From: Lumbricus terrestris | Taxonomy: Eukaryota; Annelida; Clitellata; Crassiclitellata; Lumbricidae | Direction of reading: 5' to 3' | Length of the DNA stretch: 64,000 nt | Assembly: GCA_949752735.1 (NCBI GenBank) | Contig: OX457037.1 | Location: forward strand, 248,001 to 312,000 | Shown: positions 22,561-33,943 of the stretch, piece by piece | Position numbering within the stretch: the stretch's first letter is position 1 | How the letters are laid out: each line of letters begins with the position of its first letter | The notes under the pieces: model-generated | The model's database searches: none | The model's input: only the letters and a program-made list of their open reading frames with translations | Told to the model about the DNA's origin: nothing | Made by a program: the position numbers and the translations under genes

Positions 22561-23859
22561 TTATGTACGCCATGTGCTGCCCGCCGGCCTGCTGAGGGTC
22601 TACACCTATTCAACTATAGGCTACATTGAGAAATGGGTTTTCAATTAGCTGTAGCTCATGGGAGGTGATTGATTTAGGGACCAGAGGGACGGTCCCCGAA
22701 AGTTTGTGGTCAAGCCCGGCCCTAGAGTGTGCTAAAGGCAGCAAATTATTCACTAGTAAGGGTTCTCAAGCATAGCATTTGCGAAGTTGATTTCCTGCCA
22801 ATAAGGTAGCCTATTGGTAAAGCCGTAGGCCTATACATGTAAGCTTATTCAAAATACGCTAGGTCGCCATAAAATTCACCAGCGAACACGAAGTACAAAT
22901 CAGACTCTTAACACTGGCATTTACTATGAAAGTAGCAAGTTACGTTTCAATTTATTATTTGAATATCTGGCAACTAAAGAAGGATGATAATAACTAGTCT
23001 TTCTAAGGATCACACGGTGTAGTCTTCACTGCACATCTGAACTCCACATAAATCAACGTCTGACCCCCCCACCCCAGTTGTTTTCTACAATGCTGATATT
23101 GGCTAATAATTAAGTTATTTTTGTATTATTCTAAATGAAGATGTGTTAGATACTTTGGTCAATAGCATACGTTCTATCTACTAGAACGTTTCTGTTCACA
23201 AGCTATAGCTTGTTAGCTTTCATGCATGCAAAGTCCGCAATGTTAGCACTTTTGTCAAAATCGCTAGCAATATCAATCTCTATTGTCAAAATAACAGCTA
23301 ATTAAGTTAGTGAACCACTCTTGACGCATAATAAATTAATTTTAAAAAATTAAGAAAAGGAGAAATTTTCAGTCAAAATGGGAATGACTTTCAACCTTGC
23401 TCAAACATCAATCAGACACGATCAATGTTTAGACACTAGCACGCTGTAATAACAAACAAATTTAGCAAGCGGGTTCCTTGAAATAGAAAAATTTCTATTT
23501 CTATTTCATTGTTCTATTGTGGCGAAATTGAGTTCGCCTGTTTCTATAGCGTCCGCCTCCCCCCCCTGTTTGTACGTGTATCGTTAGGCCCACCCGCGCG
23601 CTGTCGGCCTTTCGTAATTACCCCTGCACTTGGCGGCGGCGGTATCGTTTGTGCCTCCCTCTCCCACGCGTCGGTATTTCGTTTGTGCCACGCCGCCTCA
23701 CGGCGAAGACGTCGTTATTGGCCGTGGCGGCGTGTCTTTGTGCCTCCCTACCCCCCGCGGCGGTATCGTTTGTGCCTCCCTTAGTTAGGCGGCGGCTTCC
23801 CTTTGAAGTCCGCTGCGGGCGTGCCTTCCTAGTAGGCTATATAAGAGAGCCCGTTGCTC
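22561..23859. other. Intergenic sequence, G+C-rich on its right side
   Basis: The left part is A+T-rich with many TAGGCCTA octamers nearby. From about 23530 the sequence becomes G+C-rich with repeated gcctccct and ggcggcggtatcgtttgtg units (23635-23785). No gene is supportable. Confidence 0.4.
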
Positions 23860-24045
23860 CGTGTATTCGAGGATCCTGTGTGGCCGAGTGGGTTGTAGCC
23901 CGCTCGCCGCGCCGGCGAAGCGGGTTCGATTCCCCGGTCGGATCTTTACATACTGCGGGTGGCTCGGTCGCAATATAAACGTGGAGTCGACGCTGAAATC
24001 ATCTTCGAAATGAAAAAGAGTCGTTAAACCCAAACATTTCATTTT
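23860..24045 (+). mobile_element. tRNA-derived SINE
   Basis: A Pol III A-box-like tggccgagtgg (23881-23891) and B-box ggttcgattcc (23923-23933) are correctly spaced in a tRNA-like head. An unrelated body follows, ending gttaaacccaaacatttc near 24042. The extra body and lack of a clean cloverleaf with mature ends argue for a SINE rather than a functional tRNA gene. Confidence 0.7.
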
Positions 24046-25083
24046 TTCCGTGTATTGAGTCAGTTAGTCTTCGATTCGTCTAGAGGCAGTCAGGGTCACG
24101 TCAGTTGAAGTAGTTAGTCGGTCGTGCGAAGTTCTGTCGTATGCAGTTGATGATTGTCGTGTTGCCGAGTTACTTGAATAAAACCGTGTTTCCTCTCTTC
24201 ATCGTCGTGTGTTTTCTGGGCGAGGCGAATCGGTCGGAAGCGCTGCACTACCTTCGAAAGACGACGAAGGCGGACTCGCGTCTCCCTCCTCAGACGACAC
24301 GCGGACATATTTGGACTGGCACCCGCCCGATCGGTAATCGGCCATCCTACGGACCGAGAGGGCAGCCGCCAGGGACGTCATTTGGGGGGGGCAGGGGGGG
24401 GCATTTGCCCCCCCCTGATTTTGAGAAAAAAAACTATTTTTTATGTGTTTATCTGTGCATTTTGTCATTTATGTCAGAACTTTGCACACAGTGGTTTCCT
24501 AGAGTGATAGAATTTAAACTCCCAAGAGATTGAATGGATCTCGTGTGCTAAATTTGAAAATAGCTAAAATTGCAGCGCACCCCTAGAGAGGTCAACAATG
24601 TACAAGTCAGGGCCGTAAATCCTGATGATGAAAGAGATGGAGCTTCCTCCCTATCTATACCGAGGTCCATGCTGTACATCTTAAACCGGCGAACGGCGGC
24701 GAAAGGCTGACTTTGACCCTAAATGGAGGGTCAGCAAGCTATAGGCGACTGTCTCGCAGTATGATATATAGCGAGCATTGTGGACACCGATACTGGAAAC
24801 CTTAGCCTGCTCTGGGCCCGATTCCACTGAAAACAGATGTCGTTGACAGATCTGATATGTCGAAGCCGGAGTAGAGTTGGTCTGGGAGGAATGTGACGAC
24901 TAATTTATCAGACTGGACGCATTAAGTGTTAGGGGATAGGAAAATTAAGGCAGCTGCATAACGTGTTGGTCTATATATATATATAGACACATATATTATT
25001 ATATATATTTGTGCGTCAGTAGGCTACATAGTATTCTGCGTGAGCTTTGAGAGTGGGAGTAGACACCTAAGAATAGTTATATA

Positions 25084-25498
25084 GTATGTTAGTCACGGGT
25101 GCGAGGCCTGGGTGATAACGAAATACATCGAACAAAGACTTATGGCCTTCGAAAGAAAGTGCTACAGGAAAATACTAAGAATAGGGTGGATGCAGAAGGT
25201 AAACAACACAGAACTATACAAGCGAGTGCAGCTAAAGGAAAACATCATGCAGAAGCTGATCAGAAGGAAACTAGGACTGTTCGGGCACATCTGCAGAATG
25301 GATAACAGCAGGAAGATCAAAGCACTGATGTTCGGACGAATGGACGGGACAAATAAGAGAGGAAGGCCGCATAGAGAATGGCTCGACGACGTATCCGACT
25401 GGGGCAAAACCTCGCTTCAGGAGCTGAGCAGAGCGACGCTGGATAGGAGAAAATGGAAGGACCTGGTGAAGAAGGCATCGGACACCTACGGGCGTTGA
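25084..25498 (+). pseudogene. RTE/craniofacial-like LINE reverse transcriptase C-terminal fragment
   Basis: The frame from HGCEAWVITKYIEQRLMAFE through ERKCYRKILRI, LFGHICRMD and KRGRPHREWLDD to the stop matches the C-terminal region found in RTE-type endonuclease/reverse-transcriptase LINEs. All upstream catalytic domains are absent, as in a 5'-truncated copy. A (TGA)n run at 25510-25528 looks like its 3' tail. Confidence 0.75.
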
Positions 25499-25884
25499 GC
25501 CTACGGTTGTTGATGATGATGATGATGTTAGTCACAGAACCAAGATCAGTTCATTTCGAGACCTCTTATTGAAGTGTCTATAGAGGATTATTAGTGAATG
25601 TCAAATAAGTTAAATTGATAAATCATAGCCTACAGAGGGTGCTCTGCTTTGCCTTTTAAGTTCTTTTCTGCTTGTTTCCAAGTCACAGTAGGCCTAGTCG
25701 CTAGCAGCTGTATAAAGGTGTGATGGTAAGTACAAGTCACTCTGTTTTTCTCACATGGCCTGAATCGGGACCGCCTCTGAGTAAGAATCTTGAAGGGCGC
25801 TATATAAATAGACAGATATTGATTGATTGAATCATTGAACGAGATAAACAGTGCAAGTGCAAACGACTACAACTGCCTATAACA

Positions 25885-25931
25885 GAGAGAGAGAGAAAGA
25901 GAGAGAGACAGACAGACAGACAGAGAGAGAC

Positions 25932-25988
<57 letters not shown>
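25885..25988. repeat. (GA)n / (GACA)n microsatellite
   Basis: A purine-rich dinucleotide tract with embedded gacagacaga repeats. Confidence 0.95.
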
Positions 25989-25992
<4 letters not shown>

Positions 25993-26151
25993 TATGTCAT
26001 TGCATAACTGTAGGCTATAATGTAACCGGATGCGTTCTGTCAGACTGTCAACCCGATTAATTTTTGTTCAGTAAAGAATATTATTATAATTACGCAGACA
26101 ATCCAGACATCGTGCAACACCGGATCGCGATAGCTTGCAGTTTGTATGTAG

Positions 26152-26154
<3 letters not shown>

Positions 26155-26202
<48 letters not shown>
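26155..26202. repeat. (TA)n microsatellite
   Basis: About 24 uninterrupted TA units. Confidence 0.95.
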
Positions 26203-26205
<3 letters not shown>

Positions 26206-27392
26206 CTAAATACGAAGCATAAGCTAGCTAAGTTTTGCCCCCCCCTGAAAAAAACTGAAATGACGTCCCTGGCAGCCGCTTCTGCAGCCGGGGTGTTTCA
26301 GGGCTCGTTTTCCGCCACACAATTTTTAAAAATAGAACACTGGGTGCTGAAATTGTGAACATTGTCGCTATAATGACAGTCTAAAATGTTACTACCATTG
26401 CAGCGTGGAAATTCAAAAACAATTCGATGATAAGGAGGGCATGTCCCCTCTCCAAACTGCTCTCGGCTCAGTGGCTCAATACTAAGCAAAGGTCGCAAAG
26501 TACCCGGGTACACAAAGTATAGGTTAAGCATTCACAGAATTAGTTTTAAAAAATTAAGACAAATTACATGCACGGTTTGGGTGGGTTTACACCGTTAAAC
26601 CCATAAATGCGACATACCCCTAGGGTTTTCATATATTGTACTACTGTACCCATACGACTGTGTACTCATAAGCTTGTTATAGACCTACACTTTCAACTTT
26701 TGTGATTATGGTAAAGACGAAACCTATTTCTTTTACAATAAAACTGACTTTGTTATACTGGTAGTCTGCGACTCTGCAAAACGACTTATTCTTGAAGTTT
26801 TCACGACTTTATCGTTTATAAATAGCTGACAAACAAGAGCCTAAAAAGTGCTCCAGTTGAGGTCAACACAGATATAAAAATGCGTTGGTTGCTGGGGCTG
26901 CCCAGACCCCCTAGCTTGACGGACTGCAGACCAACATTTCGAACGTTTTCATGTGCGTCGTCGGCATGGGTAATTGAGATTTAAAATTCACAGCTTGCAA
27001 CAGGGAACACATAGGTCTAAGGGTAAAACCACCCAAAATGCCATATAAAAGGAGTCAAGCATTGGAAAAAGGTAAGGAATTATCAGCCGTGTGTTGTCAT
27101 TGTCATCCGGGAGAGTCGACTTAATTGGTGCATTGGATAAAGTTATAAGCTCTGAGCTTGAAGCAATGAGTCATGTGAGGAAATTGGTGCCATAGCATGT
27201 AGCCTAAGAGTGGTTTTGTGCCGATAAAAGCAAAAGGACGAGATTTCGTCATGGCAGCACAGTTGGCAGCTCCTGACATCGAGATAGATCGTGAAGCATG
27301 TCTATTGACTCAACAGATGAACCGTTTTATCAGCATCTATTATTTTATAAGTCTTCTAGATTCGTGGACAATAATATTCAGGCGACGATCTG

Positions 27393-29089
27393 CTAGCTCC
27401 TTGGACACGCTGCTGCTGCTGTTGGTGCCTCCGCTGTAGGACGAATCACAATGAGCGTTGAGCGAGCGATTGAATTGGGTCGAGAGAAGAATCGACAGAA
27501 GAATGCGATGCAGACGATCGACGTTAGCGAAAGAATTGCAAGAGCAACGGCCAGCAGAATCATCACTGCCGCTAATTCATCATTTCCTACAATCACAAGA
27601 TATCAAACAAACAGCCGCAAGATTATGTGAAGGAAGAGTAAAGGCGGAGGTGGAAGAGGAGTAGGAGGAGGAAGAGAAGAAGAAGGATAAAAAGTAATGC
27701 AATAATTATATCGCAGCATATGACGTTCACAAAAACAGTGTGGCTAAAAGACTAAAATAAATGGCAGATATTGTACGTATACGCCTGTGTATTGTAATAA
27801 TGTACAATTGTACATTGTACACAGCGATTAATTTTATATAGCGCCTTACAGAGTCTCACGAAAGCGCTTTACCTGACCATCTAGCAGATCTAAACAGATG
27901 CGACTTAAGAGATGTTGAGATTCATGTTTCCTGAGCTGCATGCGATACATTCTGCGAATTATTGTCAACGTAAGACTGTTCCAGTATGGCGGTCCAATGC
28001 ACGAGAAAGCATCGCTATACGAGAGCGCGGCCGGGACCATCAAGTCTCCACGAGCCACAGAGCCCAACGATCGACGACCTGGTTGGCTGGAGACGAGAAT
28101 CCAGACCTCCTTAATGTAATCTGATGCCATTGATGACCATTGATGATGATGATCTTCACTACGATCCTAACCACCCCTGGGAACCAGCGCAACGTGTCTC
28201 GCGTATAGATCGACATAATTTTATGCGATTATTTTGGTAGCTTGACTCTAGTGGCTCTAGTTGAGAAGAGACTGAAGTTGTCGTATCCGGAATTTTGGCA
28301 GATACGCACGGGCAGCGTTACAGTAGTCTAGGTGCAGAAGGAGACGGAGGAGGACCACGACGAGGAGGAGGTGGAGGAAAGCGAGGACGAGGACGAGGTG
28401 CATGACGAGGATATGGGGGGGGATGAGCTGGAGGAGGAGGAGGAGGTGGAGGAGGAGGAGGAGGAGGTGGGATGATGCTGGAGCCTCGTCCTTGTAAGAA
28501 AGGACAGAATTGAAAGTTCTCTGGTTGCATATGTCGTTCGCTCACTTTAACTTGTTCAGCACTTAACCCTTTGAACACTACGCTCCCTAGCCATTCGGCG
28601 TATATACCCGAGGTCCCTGAGGAATTACTGAAATAATTCTTTTATTCTTTTTCGCTGTCGAAATCATCGGTTGCATGCATACATACATGAATATATGCGT
28701 ACATGCATAAATACATACATACATACATACACACATGCATGCATACATACATACATACATACATACATACATACATACATACATACATACATACATACAT
28801 ACATACATACACACATACATACATATATAACTACATACTCACATACATACATATTACATAAATATACATACATACATACATAAATATACATGCATACATA
28901 TATACATAAATACATACAATCATATATACATACATATTTGCATACAATACATACATACATACATGCATACATACATACATACATACATATATACATAAAT
29001 ATACATACATACATAGTTACATACATACAAACATACATACATACATACATGCATACATACATACATACATACATACATACATACATACA

Positions 29090-29123
<34 letters not shown>

Positions 29124-32100
29124 ACTACATACTCACATACATACATATTACATAAATATACATACATACATACATACAATCATACATACATACATATATA
29201 CATGCATACTAGTGTGGTCCACAAACTGTAGCCAAAAAATTAAGTTTTTAGAATTCTTTCTCCACAAGGCTTATTTTTGTCCCCTTGGGGTAGATAGTCT
29301 CCCTGTAAAATTTCAGCCTGATTGTGCAACATTTAGAGGTCAACCCATTCGGAACATTTTACTTGAGTGCTATAATAATGTCTTTACGTCATGCTAATCG
29401 TCGTTATTAGACTAATAATGAATTACTAATAATGGGCTTCCCCCATCTGTTCGCTCTGCCATCCTTTCTGGTAGTGTATCCTCGTCTTTCTCTCATCTAA
29501 AACCTAGCCTTTTTTCTTGGGGCTGAACGCACTAGGAGCGCCTCTGAAAGGCTTTTGCTGCGAGAAGCACTTTTTAAATTGTCAGATAAGATAAGATAAG
29601 ATAACAATGGCGTCGTCTAATTTGAGATCCGACCCAGAGCATTGGCTGTTGGAAAACCAGTCTCTCGGCTATCTAAGTGCAAGATTAAAACACATCCTGG
29701 ATGCACGCAACTGCTTCAGTTTCATCATTTCAATAAAGGGACGCCCCATCCGGAAAGTTACAAAATGGCATGTGATGCAGCTGTTTGTAATTGGGTGCTT
29801 GCCAGAATACCAACACAGCTGGTTGACTGTTGGGTCAGGAAACTGTCAAAGCTTTATCAGAACTACCTAACTCTGAAGACTCACAGACCACTCTCAAGAG
29901 AAAGTGACAGGATGAAGAATACATGTTCAAGAGTGATCTTCAGAAATTGTTCGATATTGCCTCAAAGAATGTGATGACAGAAATCCAGCAAGAAGGAGAA
30001 ATCCTTTGAATGCAAAAAGAAAACGTTTTTTCCATGAGTGAAGTAGACCTAAAGACAGCAGCAAAAGAGAGCGGGAAAAGGCAACGACAGGAGAATGGTG
30101 AAAATTGATATGAAGAACGCAAGACAAAAGGCAGTAATGAAGCAGTAGGTGAACTTTCTGCGTTGGCATCTAGTCAGGATTCAGAAGAAGAATACTATTT
30201 GATTTAATGCAATGATCAGTAGGCTATCAGACAACCTAGTCTAGTCATCGTACGAGTACATATTCGTCTACACTCTACAATGGCTGCATAAACAGCTGCT
30301 ACTAACTGCCTGATTATCAAAAAAGATCCAAGAACATCTTCTTTAGCCTATAGTTGTTGGTGCTTTGCATCGTGTTGGCCTTCCAGACCGTTATGCTGTG
30401 TTTGTAGATGGATCTGCCACACTGGCGATTGGTTCTGACATTAATTTCAGAAATCACATTTTCTAGAAGTTCATAAAAGAAAGACCAGAAGCAGCTGCAA
30501 TGGAAGAACAAGAGTGCACACTAGCAGGCCTGCTATTACCTCACTGAGGAATCGTGCCCATGCAGCATCGACGGATAAAAGGAAAATATGGACCGCATAG
30601 CTATTATAGTTCTCACTGGAAATTGCCAGGAAAAACTCTTGGCAATCCCAAAAATGGTTAGCGACATACAAGAAGGTGACTTTCAGGCCAGTGTTGAAAT
30701 AATTGAGAAATGGATTCTCCCCTCCCCCTCCCGATAGCGCTCAATGTCGCTCAGGTCGTACATTAACCATTGCGGAACAATTTATCTTCTTCTGTCCAAA
30801 TAACATAAAAAAGTGTCAAATGGGTTGACCTCTAAATTTCATTTGTTTTCATTGAAATTTTTTGTGATTATTATAGTCATGATAAGGAACAAAACAAGCC
30901 TTGTGGAGAACTGAAATCTGCAAGATGAATTTTGTGGACCACTCTAATGCATACAAATATACATACATACATATAAACAATTCTACATAAATATACATAC
31001 ATACATACAAACATACATACATACATACATACATGTGTGAGAAAGTAGAGATTGTCTTATTATAGTTAATATGAGTCTTTATTATCCATTAATAAGACCT
31101 TGCAACGTTGGGCCGATTATATAGAGCTGTATGTAAGAACTTAGGAAGCTGCCAACGGTCTGCTTTTCTGGTCCAATTCCTGATAACTGTAGGGCATGCA
31201 CGTGATAGATACGTGTTCAGCATAGTCCTAGGTCAACTTGACCTGACCGACTGTAATCGAGGCCGAAATGCAGCGTCCTCGTGCCCTGGACTCGTGCCAA
31301 GCGTGCTGCTGACGTCACTCGCGTCCCTACGAGCCAAAAGCCTATAAAACAGACCTGAAACGCCCAAACGCCGCCTTCGCCAGAAATCGTGTCGACGTGA
31401 GAGCCGTGCCAGTGGAAGCCGGACTTCACTTCGGAATTGGGTCGTGCCCGTAGACGTCCGTCTTCGTGAATCATGAGTATTAGTGTGTTTTAAGCAACGG
31501 AAATTAAGTATATTTAGGCCTTCGCCAGGGATCGTGTCCGACGTGGAACTACGCCAGTGGAAGCAGCGAATCTTCACTTCGGAATTGGGTCGTGCCCGTA
31601 GACGTCCGTCTTCGTGAACCATGAGTTTTAGCAAGTTTTATACCGTGAAAGGAATTTAAGTATAGCTAGGCCTTCGTCTGGAATCGTTGCGTTATATAGT
31701 GTGAATTTAAGTCTGTAAGTTTAGGCCTTCGAGTGAATCGTGAAGTGAAGCTTACTGCGAAATTATTGAGTTATTATCGAGAAGAATTAGTCTGTAGTTA
31801 GGGCCTTCGATTGAATCGTGATTGTGAGATTATTGAGAATGAAGCCAGTGCATTAAGTCTGTAGTTTAGGCCTTCGTGTGAGACGTGATCGAGGAGATTA
31901 GTGTTCGTACGGAATCAAAGTACTGCACGGAATTCATCTTCAATGTGTGTGCGAAACGACGGATCTGATGCGGAATTCACGACGGAAAGCACGGAATTCT
32001 TAGGAGACGTATCGAGGCGATTCTGTGTGTAATTTCTGTTCTGTTATTGACCGCGTCAGCTGTTTTTGTGAGGACATTGTGGTGAGTAAGGGAATTTCCC

Positions 32101-33912
32101 CGGGCGTGAAATTTACCCAATTTATACAGCCGTCGCGCCTTCCAACAGCCAGACCGATAGCGAAAGCAGAATAACTTAGTGACCTGACGACTGTGTAGAC
32201 CGAACGTTAATTCTACCATTATTATTATAGGTGTGTGATTATTCTTGTTAGACTAGTGCAATCCATATATCCGCTTGGTTAATACAAAAGGATTTATTCC
32301 ACAATGTCAGTCTCTTCGTTGCTGCAAATGGGTGTAACTGATGATGATGTTGATGATGATGTGAATGCGTGTATAGATAGGCCCAGTGTGACTGTGGCAT
32401 CGCCCATGACCCAGACTGAGATTATGTTGATACGTTTGACACAGACTTTGAATGGAATGAATGAACGGGTGAAAACTATGGACGAACGACAGAAGCACAT
32501 GGATGTGAGAATGGAAGAAACGAGGGACGGTATGAGTGAAGTGATGGGACGAATGCGTGAAGTAATGTATGATCAGGATGAGCTGAGGAGGCAGATTTCC
32601 GGGAGAGATATGGGAGATAGGCCCGTGCCTGGCCTACACCTGGAAATGGAAAGGGATGAACTGGAAGGTATGAATGAAGCGAGGGGGGTGAGTTTGCAGA
32701 ATCGACGATCGCACACGAACTCAGGTCCTGAAGAGAATAGGATTGCAGATAATGTTTCTGCCGGCCAAATAACCACTCGGACACCCGTCACAGAAGAAGA
32801 AACCCGGCCTAGCAGAAGCAGGGTAAGGTGTAGTGAGCGACTTCGAGGTAGGAGTCGCCGAGACTATGCCACGCTAGACCGGGTAGGCTTCCGCTCACCC
32901 CCTGAAGACGATCGTCGACCCCCGGAATTCGGATTGGGGCGGTATCCAAACGGGTCGGAGTAGCGCTCTTCCCGGCCGCTCCCATGATGACGTGGATCCC
33001 TAACGGGGGAGGGGCCCTCACTGAAGAAGCGCCAGTCCCAAGGGACGAGGAGCGACTACACAAGGGGGCACAACCTACACATGCATGCATACATACATAC
33101 ATACATACATACATACATACATACATACATACATACATACATACATACATACATACATACATACATACATACATACATACATACATACATACATACATAC
33201 ATACATACATACATACACACATACACACATACACACATACATACATACATACATACACATATACATACATATATACATAGTGAATGCCTACGTAAATACC
33301 GGCCGGGAAACGAAGGCAGGTGTCCAGGCCGGTTTACCGGCCTTTCGGGTATATACGCCTATGTGGCAGGCCGGAAAACCGGCCTGTCGGGTTCAAAGGG
33401 TTAAGATTTCATGTGTCCGATCATCTCTTTAGCACCAATCACCATTTACATTCTTCTTCATAGAATCAATCCACACTCCACGAACTCATGTTCGTTATAG
33501 CTCTGAATGACGCTCGTTAAGGTCTATATTTGGAGAAGACCTCCGCTGGTAGTCTCCTCTAGGCACGTAGACATCGGCATAAACATTAAGTTTATTCAAA
33601 TCGTTGAATTCGTTCAATTATTCATTTGAACAAGTTGAATTTATGCTAATAATTACAGTAACTAAACTATTGACATTCTGCACTGTATTCCTTTCTCTTC
33701 AAAGAAATAATAGAAATAATAAAATAAATAATAGTGATTGCAAATATTGATGACCTTATGCGCTTACGGATAGAAGTGGATGATGATGATGATGAAGAGA
33801 TTGTGGTCACTGTCTCTTCTGCAGTTGCACTTGTGACCTCATCGGTTGTGGTGGTTGGTGGCGACAGAGAAGAAGACGTAATCGCTTGTTGACTGGTTGT
33901 TGACTGACTTTC

Positions 33913-33943
<31 letters not shown>

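Larger units (their letters stand above)
24370..26271. mobile_element. hAT-like element with exact 8-bp target duplication and a nested LINE fragment
   Basis: Inverted ends CAGGGACGTCATTT (24370) and AAATGACGTCCCTG (ending 26271) are followed inward by G/C-runs. The flanking octamer gcagccgc occurs at 24362-24369 and 26272-26279. No hAT transposase is recognisable inside. The interior contains a LINE reverse-transcriptase 3' fragment and two microsatellites, so it is non-autonomous or was gutted and then invaded. Confidence 0.85.
28567..33400. mobile_element. piggyBac-like element (TTAA ends) enlarged by nested insertions
   Basis: TTAA at 28563-28566 and 33401-33404 flanks inverted ends CCCTTTGAACAC and GGGTTCAAAGGG. 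The shared subterminal block ggcgtatatacccga occurs at about 28598-28612 and inverted at 33346-33360. TTAA duplication and a CCC start are diagnostic of piggyBac. The right end has ggccggtttaccggcc and ggccggaaaaccggcc palindromes. The original element was probably a short MITE with a tetranucleotide core. That core now contains an 8-bp-TSD element and the 5' part of a Gypsy element. Confidence 0.75.

Noticed and set aside
24141..24533. Secreted protein frame left of the hAT-like element
   Set aside because: The frame runs into the transposon end and its low-complexity G/C-run. There is no splice or domain support.
28318..28578. Proline-rich protein on the minus strand
   Set aside because: It is a translation of a (GGA)n purine tract and has no other support.
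28587..29231. Long open frames of repeating Met-Tyr-Val-Cys or His-Thr-Tyr-Ile
   Set aside because: They arise mechanically from the (ATAC)n array in all phases. The same applies to 33056-33432 and 37323-37715.
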